Part shown: positions 48,040 through 60,937 of the stretch, one piece after another
Layout of the letters: every line of letters begins with the position of its first letter
How positions within the stretch are numbered: the first letter of the stretch is position 1
DNA from: Nageia nagi
Lineage: Eukaryota > Pinophyta
NCBI GenBank assembly: GCA_050084985.1
Contig: JBITNC010000001.1
Span: forward strand, 47,244,001 to 47,308,000
DNA length: 64,000 nucleotides
Direction: 5' to 3'
Notes under the pieces: model-generated
What the model was told of the DNA's origin: nothing
The model's database searches: none
Seen by the model: the letters and a program-made list of their open reading frames with translations, nothing else
Program-made: the position numbers and the translations under genes

Positions 48040-49190
48040 GAATAAGTATCCCATTGTACGGAATGTGATTTACAAATGTGCATATGATCAATTCCTACCA
48101 ATATTATTATAACATTTTGATCAACAAATAAAAATTTATAATTTTCATGATGGGATATATAGAGGTCATTTCAATGGAGAAGCCATTGCAAAATAGATCA
48201 TCTGAAAGGGTTATTATTGCCCTACCATGAAAAACTATTGGAATGAGTATATTGAAAAGTATTTCAAGTGCCAACAACATGCTCATCTTCATCCTTTTCC
48301 TTTACAACCATTTTAGCATATTATATCCATGTGACCCTCCACTTAGTGGGGTTTATATCTTGTATGATAATTTACCCCACCTTCATAAGGAGGACATAAG
48401 TTCATAATCACAATTAAAGATTATTTTACAAAGTAGGTAGACATAGTACATTTAGTTTCTACTACAAGTCCTAATATTGAAAATTTCATTGAGACATATA
48501 TCATTTTGTCAATTTGACATCCTTGCTAGAATTATTATAGATAATGGTCCTAATTTTAAGAATTAGCATGTGCAAAGAATGAGTAGCCTTTATCGTATCA
48601 AGTAATCATTCTCCACACCTTATTACCCCTAGGGAAATGGACAAGCTAAATATAGTAATAAAATTATTATCACTATCCTCAAGAAAATGGTTAATGATAA
48701 TCATAAAAAATAGTGTTAATATTTGCCATATGCTCTATGGGATTATAGGAAAATTATCATGACATCTACATGAGCTACTCCATTCTATTTAATTTATGAT
48801 ACTAAAATAGTGATGCCACTAGAGTTAGATATTCCATCATTAAGAGTTTAGCTTTAGTTCCTTATTACATATGAGTTAGTATGATAACTACATTACACCA
48901 TCTCACTTTGCTTGATAAGTATTAGATTAACACAGTTGAGCATCATAGATTCTATTAAGAAATAATCAAGAGAGCATTTAATTAGAAGGTTCAACCTTGA
49001 GAGTTTGCAATTGGAAATTTGGTACTTTAGAAAAACTTCAATAGTAAACATATTTGAAATAACTATAAGAGACAATTTTGCATCATTAAGAGGAATTTTG
49101 ACAAAGGTGCATATCACTTAGAGGATCTAGAAGGATGGGAAGAACTTGAACCCATTAGTATTTCCCATCATCATCCTTTATACATATGAT
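48040..49190 (+). pseudogene. Element 3 integrase (two catalytic residues changed)
   Basis: Plus strand integrase: IYRGHFNGEAIAK and KYFKCQQHAHLHPFPL (zinc part), WGLYLV where relatives have WGLDLV (first Asp to Tyr), GHKFIITIKDYFTK, a RIIIDNGPNFKN block with the second Asp kept, then YYPXGNGQAKYSNKIIITIL where the Glu is Lys, and LPYALWDYRKI. It ends near 49188. Beyond stops, the loss of the first and third catalytic positions makes it inactive. Confidence 0.78.
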
Positions 49191-52100
49191 TATATTTTAT
49201 GTTATGTTATTATTTATTCTTTTATATTGCATATTTTTACCTTATTGATCCTTTTTTCTTTGTGTATCTAAATATATTATCTTGATCTAGTCCATCATTA
49301 ACACTACACTAGGATTTGGGGGATGCTTTATGAGGACACACTTGCTCATGGCTTATGTGTTGTATCACTTATTCTCTTTTCATCACTTTTTTTCATTTTA
49401 ATCATGTCATTTGGAGTCAATACTAGATCCTAATCCACCCTTTATGATCACTCAATAGAGGGATTATGGGGTAGTAAAACAATCAATCATCTCATAACCT
49501 TCATGATTCATTTCCTTCACCATGTTGTTTATTTGTGTTAACATTTAAAAATGAATTTTAATTTAATTAAAATTCCTTTTTAGGTATTGGAAATAATTTA
49601 TTTACTTAATTAAATAAATTTTATTATATTATACACACTTATCTACCTTTATGTTTTATGATAATAGGTTTTTTTACATCACCATAAGCCCAAGGAGGAG
49701 CCTTGGTACTAGACCTGCTATCTATAAAGGTGGAAGAGTTGTGCATGAGAAATCATGACATGATATGGAATCCTTCATAGGTAGTAATATACTTATGTCA
49801 TTATTGATTAATGTTTCTCAATGCCACCTATCATATCTAGATTTTGTTATACTCAAAGCTTACTCACATCCTTGAGCCACTATTTTGCTATATCGATGTT
49901 CAAAACCTAACCCTTGAGTAGGAATATTTATGACCAAAAAATATCGAGGGTCCTAATGTGGAAGTAACAGTTTGCATCACCTTGTTATCACTTGTATTGA
50001 TCCTTTTGTTTGGTATCACTTTTTGAGTCATCATCTAGGTCAGGATCATTGGACATTATCTCTTATATATTTTAAAATAGAGCAAGTACAATCCTAAAAA
50101 TGCATGGAATTCAATCCCAAATAAATCCTAGATAAACCAATTTGTTGTAGTATTGCTTGTTATTTATTTCCTTATCTTTCATGTTTTATCATTATATTAT
50201 TTCTCCTATCTATTTGCTTTTATCTTTTGTTTTTTTGTTGAGTCATGTTCCTATAATCATATCATACAAATCACTTATCCATGACATCCTCACATGTCCA
50301 TTAGTGTCATTTCCTTCATATTTATCAAAGATTATGACTATCATGGTTTCTAAGGAAGATCTTTACCAAATTGTTTTGATTTAGTGATATTAGTGAATAT
50401 CCTTGGATGATATGAGTGCCTTAGTCCCATCACTTGTGAACATCATTTATTTTGCCCATTTTGTTAATCACTTTATCTCTTTTCATGTCAACTTTGTAAT
50501 TACTTTGATCATTATCAAATATTTTCATCTTATTTAAATTGGTTTTTGTTGTTTCATATTTTTTATCATTTTATTAAAATAATTTTTCCTTTATATGTTA
50601 AAATATTTCTTAACCATGTTGATTTAGCAAACAATATTTTTTTTTAATTGCATATTCATAAATAGAATCATAATTCATCAATATTATAATGATTTTCCCA
50701 TCCCATGTATGTTTGTTTTTCACCCCAAGTAAGCCACTTGTGCATGTTTGCACCTTCATCCCTTATGGTTTTCCTAGGTCACATTGTTATTTTGGATTGT
50801 AAAATTGCTTTCTTACCTCTTTATATATTATAATACCTCAATCACTGTGCACCATTTCTAGAGCCATTTTGTTTCAAGGACAATGAACATGAAATTTGGT
50901 ACCCCTTAAAGTTGGCTTCAATTTCATTTTTTTAAATCTAAACCATTTCCATTTATCCACCAATATTTTATCAACATTTATTGGGTATACCAAGAATCAA
51001 TAAAAATTTCTATGTGATCATACCATGTCATCTTATTAATTTTTATCAACCAAAGTCTGAGGTAGTTTTCACAACACTTTTGTAGTGACTAAAAACTATC
51101 ACACCTTCACAAGTAGCCTTTAGTTTTAGCTTATAAAAGTGGTCAAACAAGATCCATTCTCAATTTTTTTTCTTACATTTAGGTTGTATTACTTGATCTC
51201 ATATCATCATATTCATTTTCAATTCGGTGTGATGCTTGCTTATTTAAGCTTGTTGAATTTTGTCATTTGGTCAAATTGTCAATTAGTCAAAATTGACACT
51301 TAGGTAGTTTTTTTTTATTTTTTTCTTTATGATTATGTTTTTAATTTTGGTTATTATTTTTATTATTATATTTTATATAATTTAGCATTTCTTTGTATCT
51401 TCTATCATGTATCATTTTGCATACTTAATTTTGTGGTGTGCTCAAGTCATCCAAGATAATTTGTTAGTTTTGTTTATCATTTATTGTAATATTATCATTT
51501 ATCTATTGAAATTTATCCTATTTTACATTATTTAATATTATTTATGTTCATATTGTTCATTGATATGTTAAATTATTTCTTACATATTATTATCATGTGT
51601 GTTAATTAGCATGTTCTTTTATTTTATCTTATCTACTCATTTGTTTTTGTATTGTGTTTTTATCCCTTCAAATAGTATCTTTCATTATCATTATTTTATC
51701 TTTTCATGTATTTATATATTCTTTCAAATTATTTATGTTATCATATATGTTTATTATTGTTTTGCATATTATTTTTTCCTTCTCGTATTTCCCAATCTAG
51801 GTATTTTATCCTCTTAATTATATTTTTCATTTTCATTATCATAATTTATCTTTGTGTACTCCTATGATATTAATACAAATTGCTTTTATATTATTTTAAT
51901 GTTTTATGTATTTTAATATTATTTGCATTTTGTTTTTCCATAATGTATTGCATACATACATAGTTCACTGCATTCGTTTAACCATATTACATAAATATAT
52001 AACATGTAAATCATTTAAATCACCCATTCAAATTGCATAAACATGTCATATAGAACACATATCATATGCCTATCATAACATTCCACCTCATATAGAATAC

Positions 52101-52239
52101 CTAATCTCTCACAAAATAAACATCTTCGATATAACATGTATTAAAATAAAAAATATAAGCATTTATATCATAACTGCTAAAGTGTAAATTATATCATATA
52201 GGTCATATATTGAATGTCTATAGATATCAATACATACAG
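49191..52239 (+). other. Element 3 spacer, T-rich part
   Basis: No plus-strand gene. From about 50150 to 51960 the plus strand is markedly T-rich (long TTTTATT-type runs), a strong strand bias. The open pieces here are low-complexity hydrophobic readings of T-rich DNA and are not taken as genes. Confidence 0.6.
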
Positions 52240-53250
52240 TCCATATAGGTCATAAGTACACATTTGTACAATTATGGCTCTAGATGCATATCCTATGGGA
52301 TGCCAAACTATCTAGTCACCCTCTTAAACCTAAATACATCCACATCCATATAACCTTCTCTCAAAGGTCTCATGCTTGACATACTTGAGCCATTTGTTAT
52401 TCATCCTTCACCCATTATGGTGCCCCTCTCCAAGGTTTCTATATGATTTCTTAGGGCCTCAAACCCATAAATAGTTATCTATGCTAGTTTAATCTACCTT
52501 CAAAATCCCACCTCCCAATGCCACATGTACAAAAACTCTTTTCCAACCATTGGGGGAATTTCATCTATCAAAGTTAATGTATTTACATTTATAGGATTAT
52601 TTTGGGAACTTCAAAGTACGATATACTCTCATTCTCATACCTAAAGCAACATAGATATGGTCATTCTGTATGTCTATCTCCCTAGATCTACCATCTCTTT
52701 GTATGTCAACCATAATAATGTTGGGATCCATGCATAAACCATGTTATGATCCAACATATCTACCACCATCCCCAATAGGTTCCAAGGGAACCTATGGCCT
52801 GAAGATTCTAGGATAATAAATAATTATATAAATAGAATCACCATGGTATCCCTCTATCTAATTTTACCTAGCCTATATAAGGAGATGTACTCCAAACCAT
52901 TATTGATAATGTCATAGGACATCCAACCCTCTATGAGTATCCTTAGAAATACCACTACTCTAGAGGTCATAATTTTCTTGAGCTCCCCCTCTATATGAAT
53001 ATTAAAAATCTTGTAGACATCTTTAAGCATGATCATCATCTTGCTTGTTGTAAATAGTTAGAACATACACCAATCTTCATCCCAACACTCAATCAAAGCT
53101 ACCATGCAAGCCTTATTTCTTACAACTAGGTGAATTTGATCAACATGAGAAAACCTAATCACCTCTATCCAATCTTAGTCCCCCTAATTTAAGATTTCTC
53201 TAAGCTCTTCCAAATGTGGCTTGAACTTATTCTAGAGTTTTATTTGGCAC
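52240..53250 (-). pseudogene. Antisense plant mobile domain ORF inside element 3 (broken)
   Basis: On the strand opposite to the element, between pol and the 3' LTR, the minus strand reads a plant mobile domain (PMD, the domain of the MAIN/MAIL1 proteins). Blocks in order: WIEVIRFSHVDQIHLVVRNK, ACMVALIECWDEDWCMF, the characteristic MMIMLKDVYKIFNIHIEGEL, then a FPWNLLGMVVDM block, MVYAWIPTLLWLTYKEMVDL, and a TISMLLxVxExEYIVL block that matches the W.YE.. end of the domain. The longest open piece is 53039-52854. About ten stops. Extra antisense ORFs of this kind are known from Tat-type elements; the role is unknown. Confidence 0.75.
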
Positions 53251-55038
53251 AAATTCAAAATTCGCATTAGATCATTTCATATCATACATATAAATATATA
53301 TTTTTTAGTCCTAAATCCAAATTCAACGTTATTTCATAAGTTCATTTTATTTTATGTTTTTCCTATATCATATGTTAGTCATTTGATATCATGATTGCTC
53401 CTTTATATTTACCTTGTTACATTTTTCCTATGTTCATCCTTTATCATTTTTTCTTTTTTATCATTATTGCTATCAAAACTGTAACTAGATTGGTGATAAT
53501 TAGAATTTAAGCCTAATAATTCCCTCTAAAGTGATCATAAAAATTGGCATAATGGTCAATCAACCAACCTCAGCTGATCTGATGAAAGCTAGCACCCAAA
53601 TCAAGACCCACCCTTATTAAATCAATATGAGGAGTTGAATATGTGGTTAAAAATCTTGCATACAAAAAAATTTCAAAAGTCCAAATCTAGCTTAAAATGC
53701 ATGAAAATAAAAAAACAAATACACTTAATTTTGATGTTTTTTCATTATTTATAGTTTTGGAACTTTTTTTATAGTTAAATTTCCTCAAATTGTGATGCCT
53801 TACCCTAGGATTCATCTATGTTTTTGAGGTAATTTTCTAGGTCAAAAACATGTTAAAATGCTAATCTATATTCATTTCTTTAGCTAAATCAATCATGCTT
53901 TATACTTTAGTATTTCTAAAATTCAATTTTAATCAAGTTTTGAAGGCCTAACTTCTTTCATGTCTACTCATTCTTGGGGGATCCACCACCTCTTATTGAC
54001 TCTACCATATCACCAATCATCCTATAATCACCCTATCACCATAAAAATATATTACCAACTCATCAAAAAATCAAAACCTACCATCCTTATCATATATAAT
54101 AAAACAAGACAATAATGCAAAATTAAAAATGATTCATCATTTTTTTTAATTCATTGTAGTCCTAACTAGCTTACTAGTCCATTATTTGAACTACAGATTA
54201 AAAAGCCTTAACCATCACATTGATTATTCCTAACTAGTCCTATTTAGATCAGTTAGATTGTATGGTCACTTTCTTATAATTTTTCTTCATTTTTTCCCAT
54301 TAGTTCTTTTTCAAACATAATGATGGTATTAGTACCCTACTATTACTCCTACCACCTTACCATTTGAGGGGGGATACATTTCAGCTATCATTAGTCAATT
54401 AAAATTTTCACCTTTTTTTTCAAGTCTTGTATGCTTATGTGCTATGATAAAATACTTGGTAGGTATATGAGCCTATGATCATGTCATTTTACATGACCAT
54501 GCCATTATTGTTCATTTAGTTTGGTAAGTGTACATGTCTATGAATGATTTATCATTTGTAGCCTTCAACTACTAGGAAAAGTAGGGATCACTCATTCTAG
54601 CTTTATGTTATTTGAGCTTACAACATGATTGTATCAATATCATTTATTTTACAACATATGTATTTATATCATATTTTACAATTGAGAAAACAATATGATT
54701 ATGTCAAGATCATATGTTGGAGCAACATGACAATGTTCAAATCATTTTTCCTCTATTCCTATGATGCAATTGCGTTAGAATATTCTAATCTTATGTTATG
54801 ATTATATCTAGATCATGATAATTAGCATTATTATCCCATTCTATTGTACATTATTTTACAATTAGTTTATATTGTTATCATATCATTTTATCTTGAGTGT
54901 GTATTGATTATGGTATAACTATGTTAGCATTACAAGGTATTATAGCTATATGAACTCATGACACATCAAATTTTATTTTCATATCACACACATTTCACTT
55001 GTTTTTGTTTTCATTTTTCATCTCATGAAAACTAAAAT
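53251..55038 (+). other. Element 3 spacer, distal part
   Basis: AT-rich, with no gene on either strand that I can support. Confidence 0.5.
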
Positions 55039-55051
55039 AAAAAATGGCATT
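55039..55051 (+). other. Polypurine tract of element 3 (decayed)
   Basis: AAAAATGGCATT directly before TGTAGATACC. It corresponds to the AAAGGGGGGCATT-type tract of related elements, with G-to-A changes. Confidence 0.6.
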
Positions 55052-55477
55052 TGTAGATACCCCAAAATATAATAGTTTCACAAAGATAGGTGATCTATAT
55101 ACCCTTTATCATATTTTGGCATGCTTGAAATCTTATCAATATTATAGCCACTTCATGTCCTTACATGAGGGATATTATTCTTAACCTAATCATGTTATTT
55201 GTATTACTTTGATTATAACTAGACTACTAGTTAGGAAACTAACTAACAAAACATGATTAAAATCATAGTTGGCATGTTGTTTAGAAATAAACATGAAGTA
55301 TAAAATATAATTCAAAATTATTTCAATGAATCTCTAATAATTCTCACTTATATTTTTTTCATCCTAATATTTGTACTCTATATGATACATATCCATTACT
55401 GATCGTTGCACTCTAAATATACATTTTGGAGGAATATACACAAGATATAGATGCATAAGGGTACAATCAAAAATATT
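55052..55477 (+). repeat. 3' LTR of element 3, first part
   Basis: Aligns with 32008-32430. Shared blocks include TTGGCATGCT, ACATGAAGTATAAA and ACATTTTGGAGGAATATACA. Recognisable homology stops where the fold-back structure begins. Confidence 0.72.
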
Positions 55478-55482
55478 GAAAG

Positions 55483-58400
55483 ATATTTAATTCCTTATTA
55501 TTAACATTGTAATGTTTTAATTTTTTTGTGAAAGATTACAAGACATTCTATTCACCTTCAACATGATTGAAATGAAGGATTAGTCAAAATTTTAATGGTC
55601 TATGTAGTAGTGCATCCATCCATTCTAAATTGCAAAAACCAATGAAAATATTTAATATCTATGTGTACTCCTCCTATAGTTGCATACATAATCATATTTG
55701 TATCATATCTATGGAAAATTCCTTCACATGGATGAGTGTGGTAAATAATCCCACTTGTACTTATAGGATAATTATGCCACCACCTATGGCGTACATATCA
55801 AAATTTGCCAATGTACCTCCCTCAAGGTCTCTTGGATAGCATCTTGAGAATGCTTTAGCTTAGCTTTGGAGTCTCATTGCCTATAAAGAAAATATTGCTT
55901 CTCATAGAGAAGTTGACTAACTATTATAGTATAATATTTTCCATATTATAACTCATTGTTACCTTAGCCTCCTTTGCCTATTATGTAGTAGAGACAAAAG
56001 TGCACATCAATAGAGAATCAAAATAGCCTAATTATTACCTTAGTTCTTAAGTAATTATATGTTTGTCTAGCTAATACATAAGAATAAAAATGAATTCCCA
56101 TGGCACTACATTTCTTGTTTCTCCTTCATTGGTTGCATAAAGTGAGATGTATATCATTATAGTTGGTGAGTAGTAGTGAATGAGCACCCCATGGCATGTT
56201 GTATTACCTTCATGGCTCCTTCTTCCTTCACTAGTGGTGTAGGGAGAATATCATTACACTTGGTAAGTAGCAATAAATGAGTTCCCCATGTAATTATGCA
56301 TCACCATTAATGGCCTTTTTAATAGTTTAAGTCATTGTATTATGCATATTTAATAGAAAGTAAAAATATTCTTTGCATTTGGTTTGTTGATTCATTATTT
56401 TATGGGTGTGTAGTGATATAAATCATTCTTTTTATATTATTACTCAATTATTTATCTAAACCCATATCATACTCACCATTATAGGGTCATTTTAACCATA
56501 TGGGTATTCATTAGTTTTTCATTTTGTGCACTAGTTTGGGAAATATTCACTGTTATAGAAAACTACCCTATAACAAACTAGTTTAACCTTGGGCATCATA
56601 ACTTTCATTCTAAGATCCTTTTAGCATGATTATTTTTGGTTTGGTTACTCCTTTTTTATACCTTTACTTTGGTATATAAAATAATACCCTTTTCTTCCAA
56701 TTCACCATTATTGTAGATGATTATTTTAGTACTATCTATTCCATCCTATTTTTGATGATATGTTGACCACCTTTTAGTTTGACAAGAATAACAAGAGTTG
56801 GAAAACTAATTTTGAGTTTATTTTACTTCATTTAGAAATTATAAACTACTATATTTCCAATTATATACTATAAAATATACTTTTTTTATAAACCTTGGAC
56901 AAAATCACCCATCTTGGTGACCATTTTGTTACAAGGCTATCTTAGTGACTAGCGATCCTAAACATCAGAAGTAAACCACCATAGATCTATAAACTAGATT
57001 ATGGCATTTGACCCCTAATTGGAAAGGTCTCTTTGATAATTTATAACCATATATAAAAATTTTATTTTTTTCAATTTAATTTTGTATAATTTGGTAAATT
57101 CATCAAGGTATATTTCTATAGTTGCCAGCCTCATATCTGTCAAAATCTTCAATCGACATGAGAGCATCATCAAACTTCAGCATATATTGAATGGAGATGA
57201 TTAAATCCTTCATTTATAAAACTAAAGGTTGGTATCAAATTTTGGAAGAATATAATATGTTCACCAATTGGTTGTTGGTGAATCTACTTTTCTTCATTTG
57301 ATATCAATGTGTATACCTATGTTCACCATTCGTTGGATACTGGCAAACCTTCAAAATGTTCATTTGGTATCAAAGATAAAAGAATCATATCAAATTATGG
57401 TGGCTTATAATAGAAATATATCATATTATATATCAAAATAAAGGCATCAAAAATGACTAAAAAACCCAAAAATAATCACACTAAAAGGTTATTTGGAATG
57501 CAATTTATGGCCTCTAAGGTCAAAATGGTTTGTTATAGGGTAGTTTTTTATAATAGTGATTATCTTCCAAATAAGTGCATGAAATGAAAAACTAATGAAT
57601 ACCCATATGGTTAAAATTATTAATATCATATGTATTTGGATCCAAAATTGATAAATAACATAAAAAGAGTGATTGTTATGACTACACACCCATAATATAA
57701 TGAATGGATACACCAAATATAGAGCAATCTTTTCCTTTCTATTAAATGTGTAGAATACAATGATTTTTGGTATTGTAAAGGTCGTGAATGGTAATACATC
57801 ATTCCATATGGCACTCATTCACTTCTACTCACCAATTGTAGTGAGACACACACACACTCTCTCTCTCTCTACTTCACTATCAGAGGAGGAAGGATTCATA
57901 AAGGAAATAAAACAATCTATAGGGTAGTCATTCACTACTATTCACTAAGTGCAACAAGATACATCTCACTCTATTCCATAAAAAAAGGAGGAATAAAAAA
58001 AGTGGTATAATTTTCTATTGATAAGTCATATAACCAAAGAGTTGCTTAAGGACAAAGGTAGTAACTAGGCTGCTATGATTCTATACTAAAGTGCACTTTT
58101 CTCTCTACTACAAAATAGGTAGAAGAGGATAAGGCACCAACAATTTATCATATGGGTAGTGTTATGCTACAATATCTAGCCCTCTTCTCTATGAGAAGTT
58201 ATATCCTACTTATAAGCAATGAGATTCAAGAGCTAGGATAAAGTGTGCTAGAGAAGTTATCCAAGAGTCCTTGAGGGAGGTACACTGGTAAATTATGATG
58301 TGTATGCTATAGGTGGTGGAGTGTTGATCATGTACGTGCAAGTGGGATGATTTTCCACACTCATCCATGTAAAGGAATCTTCTAAAAATCTAATGTATAT

Positions 58401-58625
58401 CTAATTTATACATAGTTATAGGAGGAGTACACAAAGACATTAAATATCTCAGTTGACTATTGTAATTTTTAATATATGGATACACAATTAGATAGACCAC
58501 TTCAACATTGATGAATCTTCCATTTTGATGATGTGAAAAGTGAATCAATTTTCCTTTAGTCTTCCTTACAAAAAATTAAAATATTGCAATAATTTTTAAT
58601 TAAAATTGATTAAATGTAATATTAA
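55483..58625. mobile_element. Fold-back structure with long inverted arms
   Basis: The left arm (about 55483-56690) and right arm (about 57425-58625) are inverted copies of each other over about 1.2 kb, with a spacer of about 730 bp. Examples: GTACTCCTCCTATAGTTGCA (left) against its complement at about 58410-58425, AACTACCCTATAACAAAC at about 56561-56578 against its complement at 57522-57539, and TTTTAACCATATGGGTATTC at about 56491 against its complement near 57600-57620. It could be a Foldback-type or long-TIR DNA transposon, or two inverted copies of one repeat. No transposase is visible. The outer ends and target duplication are not resolved. Confidence 0.75.
57845..57870. repeat. (AC)n(TC)n microsatellite
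   Basis: A run of AC repeats followed by TC repeats within the right arm of the fold-back structure. The left arm lacks it, so it arose after the arms separated. Confidence 0.85.
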
Positions 58626-60307
58626 TAAAAAAAAGCTAGAGTTTTGAAAGGGTCTCTCAAAACCTTATACAAAATTCCTTTGTACCATAGCACAAAATGT
58701 AGCACACATCATATACAAAATGAAACATACATCCATACTTTAGTCCAAAATGTAGCATTCCTAAATATCATAAAATGTAGCATGTAATACATCAACCCTA
58801 AGAAATATTAAAAAATATAGCACATCATATCTAATAAGGCTCCTAAACATAATGAAGCATTTTGAAATGCTTAAATTTTTACAAAGTATTTGTATGATGT
58901 TCACTACAAACCAAAAAATGCTAAAGAGAAACTCTATTTAAGCCCAAAAAATACATTCCATCCAACATCCCATATTTTTTAAAATATGATACTCCTCCTC
59001 ATTCTAGATCTAAGCTCTATGGTTCATCTCACTAGTACTATAGTCTTCTATCTCAATAAATCATTTTGTACAAATCCAAAATCTAGCATAAGAGATTCAT
59101 TTCATTCAAGTATCTTCATGACCTATAGCACACTATGATGTTTGAATGATAATCCTTCTCCCTCATTTTAAATTTCTACTCCATGATTCATTTTTGACCT
59201 TTATAAGATATGACTTTTAGAGTCATCCTTTTTAGCAATCTTTGTTGGAATTCTCATATGCCATTAGAAAGATAACAACTCCAGAATATTGGAGATCAGA
59301 TATGCTTATAAGTAATGGTCAAAACTAAAATCCTAATATTTCCACTATATATCTAAGAATATCTCCAAGCCAATAGAATAAACATCTACTTTTGGGTATT
59401 AGCCTACACCAAAGCACCAAGGTTTGAAGGAATTTAATGTTCATATTTTGAATTCCAATGGCTATTATTTGCTTGCTATCTATAAACTAGATTGATTATT
59501 CTTATAGTAATGTTATTGAGCATTGAATGCTCAAAATTTTGATCCTTATACTGAAATAGATCCAATTTGTACTCCATCATGGATGCCTATACTTCTCTCT
59601 AACTTTGTGGGCATTTCATTTATTTTTTTATTTACTTCTTTGAGTGGATCTGTAATCTATTAGATCTCATGGATTCTTCAACACTCCACTTTCTTCTTAT
59701 ATAAGAAGGTAATTTATTTCCCATTCTAAGATAATGCTCTAACTATAATGTTATGCTGCTATTTTTGTTCTAATAGAAAGCATTCATATTTTCTCTACAA
59801 TACTTTGTTGTTATGTGGTAGGTTTTTTCTTTTTAAAACTTGTATGCATGAGAAAATACTTGCAGATATTTATATAAGTATTTTATATCTATTATAAGGT
59901 GATGTTTATCTATTTTTGTTCATTTTAATTATGTAGGTATCTATTAGATTTCCATTTTGAGTAATAATTTTTTATATTTTTATGATTATGTCAAACTACC
60001 TTATGTTGGATCAGTTTGATTTCAAGAGCTAGAACTTTCATTATACATCTCTATTTTGTATGATTAATTTTTCTATTGCATATATGGTATCAATACCTTT
60101 CCAAACATATATAACACACCTTTCTTCATTACCATATCACACTCAAAAATCAAAAAATACAAACCTACTTTTTCGCAGTCTTGCTCAGTGAGCTCTAAGA
60201 GTCTTTTACTTCGATCTCCCTTTTGACATTTTTTCCTTATTGAAATTTTTTTGGGACCTTTACCTTTGGATATAAACTTTTGTATTAATTAATTTTATGG
60301 GTTATAG
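58626..60307. other. Stretch right of the fold-back, possible LTR remainder
   Basis: No coding sequence. Four copies of an AAAATGTAGCA-like motif lie at 58694-58823. CCAAG at 59417-59421, preceded by GCA, equals the five bases before element 3 (32003-32007), so the 3' LTR of element 3 may end at 59416. The alignment of this part with the 5' LTR is not visible by eye. Confidence 0.35.
58694..58823. repeat. Scattered AAAATGTAGCA motif, four copies
   Basis: AAAATGTAGCAC at 58694, AAAATGTAGCAT at 58747, AAAATGTAGCAT at 58772 and AAAATATAGCAC at 58812. Spacing is irregular (53, 25 and 40 bases). Confidence 0.6.
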
Positions 60308-60765
60308 TGTTAGGATTTATTAATATTTTACCAAGATACAACTCATCAAAGTTGACCTTGTAAACCATTCAATTTTCCCAAAACTATCATTTTCCCAAAA
60401 ATTGTAACTTTCTCAAAATTTCAAACTTTTGGCATTTTGAAAAATTTTAGTGCACTCAAACCTTGAAAAGGATAGTAATATTGATTTTTATTTACTTTTC
60501 TATGCTCAAAGAAAGTTCTAGTTGACTAAAAACTCTTGTAACCTAGCATTTTCACATTTCATACTATTTTTTTGACCCAATAAAGTTGTTTTACATCTAA
60601 AAACTTAAAATTTACTTTTTAGGAAATCCAAAAGACCATTTTATATGTGTGAGTGACCATTGGAAAGGTTTTTTAATCCTATATCCAATTTTATGGCTAG
60701 TTTCACATTTTGGTAAAGTTTATTTTATCTAAAATTACTTCAAAGTACAAAACCTATCTTCTTCA
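60308..60765 (+). repeat. Copia LTR-like segment, copy 1
   Basis: From TGTTAGGATT to CTTCTTCA just before the primer site. The matching segment in copy 2 ends at 62621. The start is inferred from the TG dinucleotide and from where the tandem similarity fades. Confidence 0.5.
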
Positions 60766-60766
60766 A

Positions 60767-60779
60767 TTGGTATTAGAGC
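60767..60779 (+). other. Primer binding site, copia copy 1
   Basis: TTGGTATTAGAGC, one base off the iMet-type TTGGTATCAGAGC. The copy 2 equivalent, CTAGTATTAGAAC (62623-62635), has further changes. Confidence 0.75.
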
Positions 60780-60937
60780 TTGGAGCCTTGAGCCTCCAAA
60801 TCTTTAATTATGTTAGTGTTTTTCAATTAGTGGTTATCAAATTATCAAATTATTTGATTGGTATTAGATTTGAAAATTATATTAGGTTAATGAATCCAAA
60901 GAATGAAAATAATTACAATTATAGGTTCTTATGTTCA

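Larger units (their letters stand above)
32008..55477 (+). mobile_element. Element 3: very large Ty3/gypsy Tat-type element
   Basis: A plus-strand element with a 5' LTR starting at 32008, a 5' ORF, gag, protease, RT, two RNase H domains and integrase (to about 49190), a 5.9-kb spacer with an antisense plant mobile domain ORF, a polypurine tract and a 3' LTR starting at 55052. The two LTR starts align over about 430 bp. Element 4 (34622-41435) is nested inside, so its own length is at least about 16.6 kb, in the size range of large Tat/Ogre-type elements. The end given here is the last clear LTR homology; the true end lies beyond it and may be 59416. Confidence 0.75.

Noticed and set aside
51599-51817. 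Hydrophobic open frame resembling a membrane protein
   Set aside because: It is a reading of T-rich DNA (Phe, Ile, Tyr, Leu runs) without any family pattern.
57489-57818. Minus-strand open frame of 109 codons in the fold-back right arm
   Set aside because: The left arm has no matching intact frame and the composition is that of AT-rich DNA.
59421-60300. Search for the missing upstream half of the minus-strand copia
   Set aside because: No integrase or gag wording could be recognised on the minus strand here.
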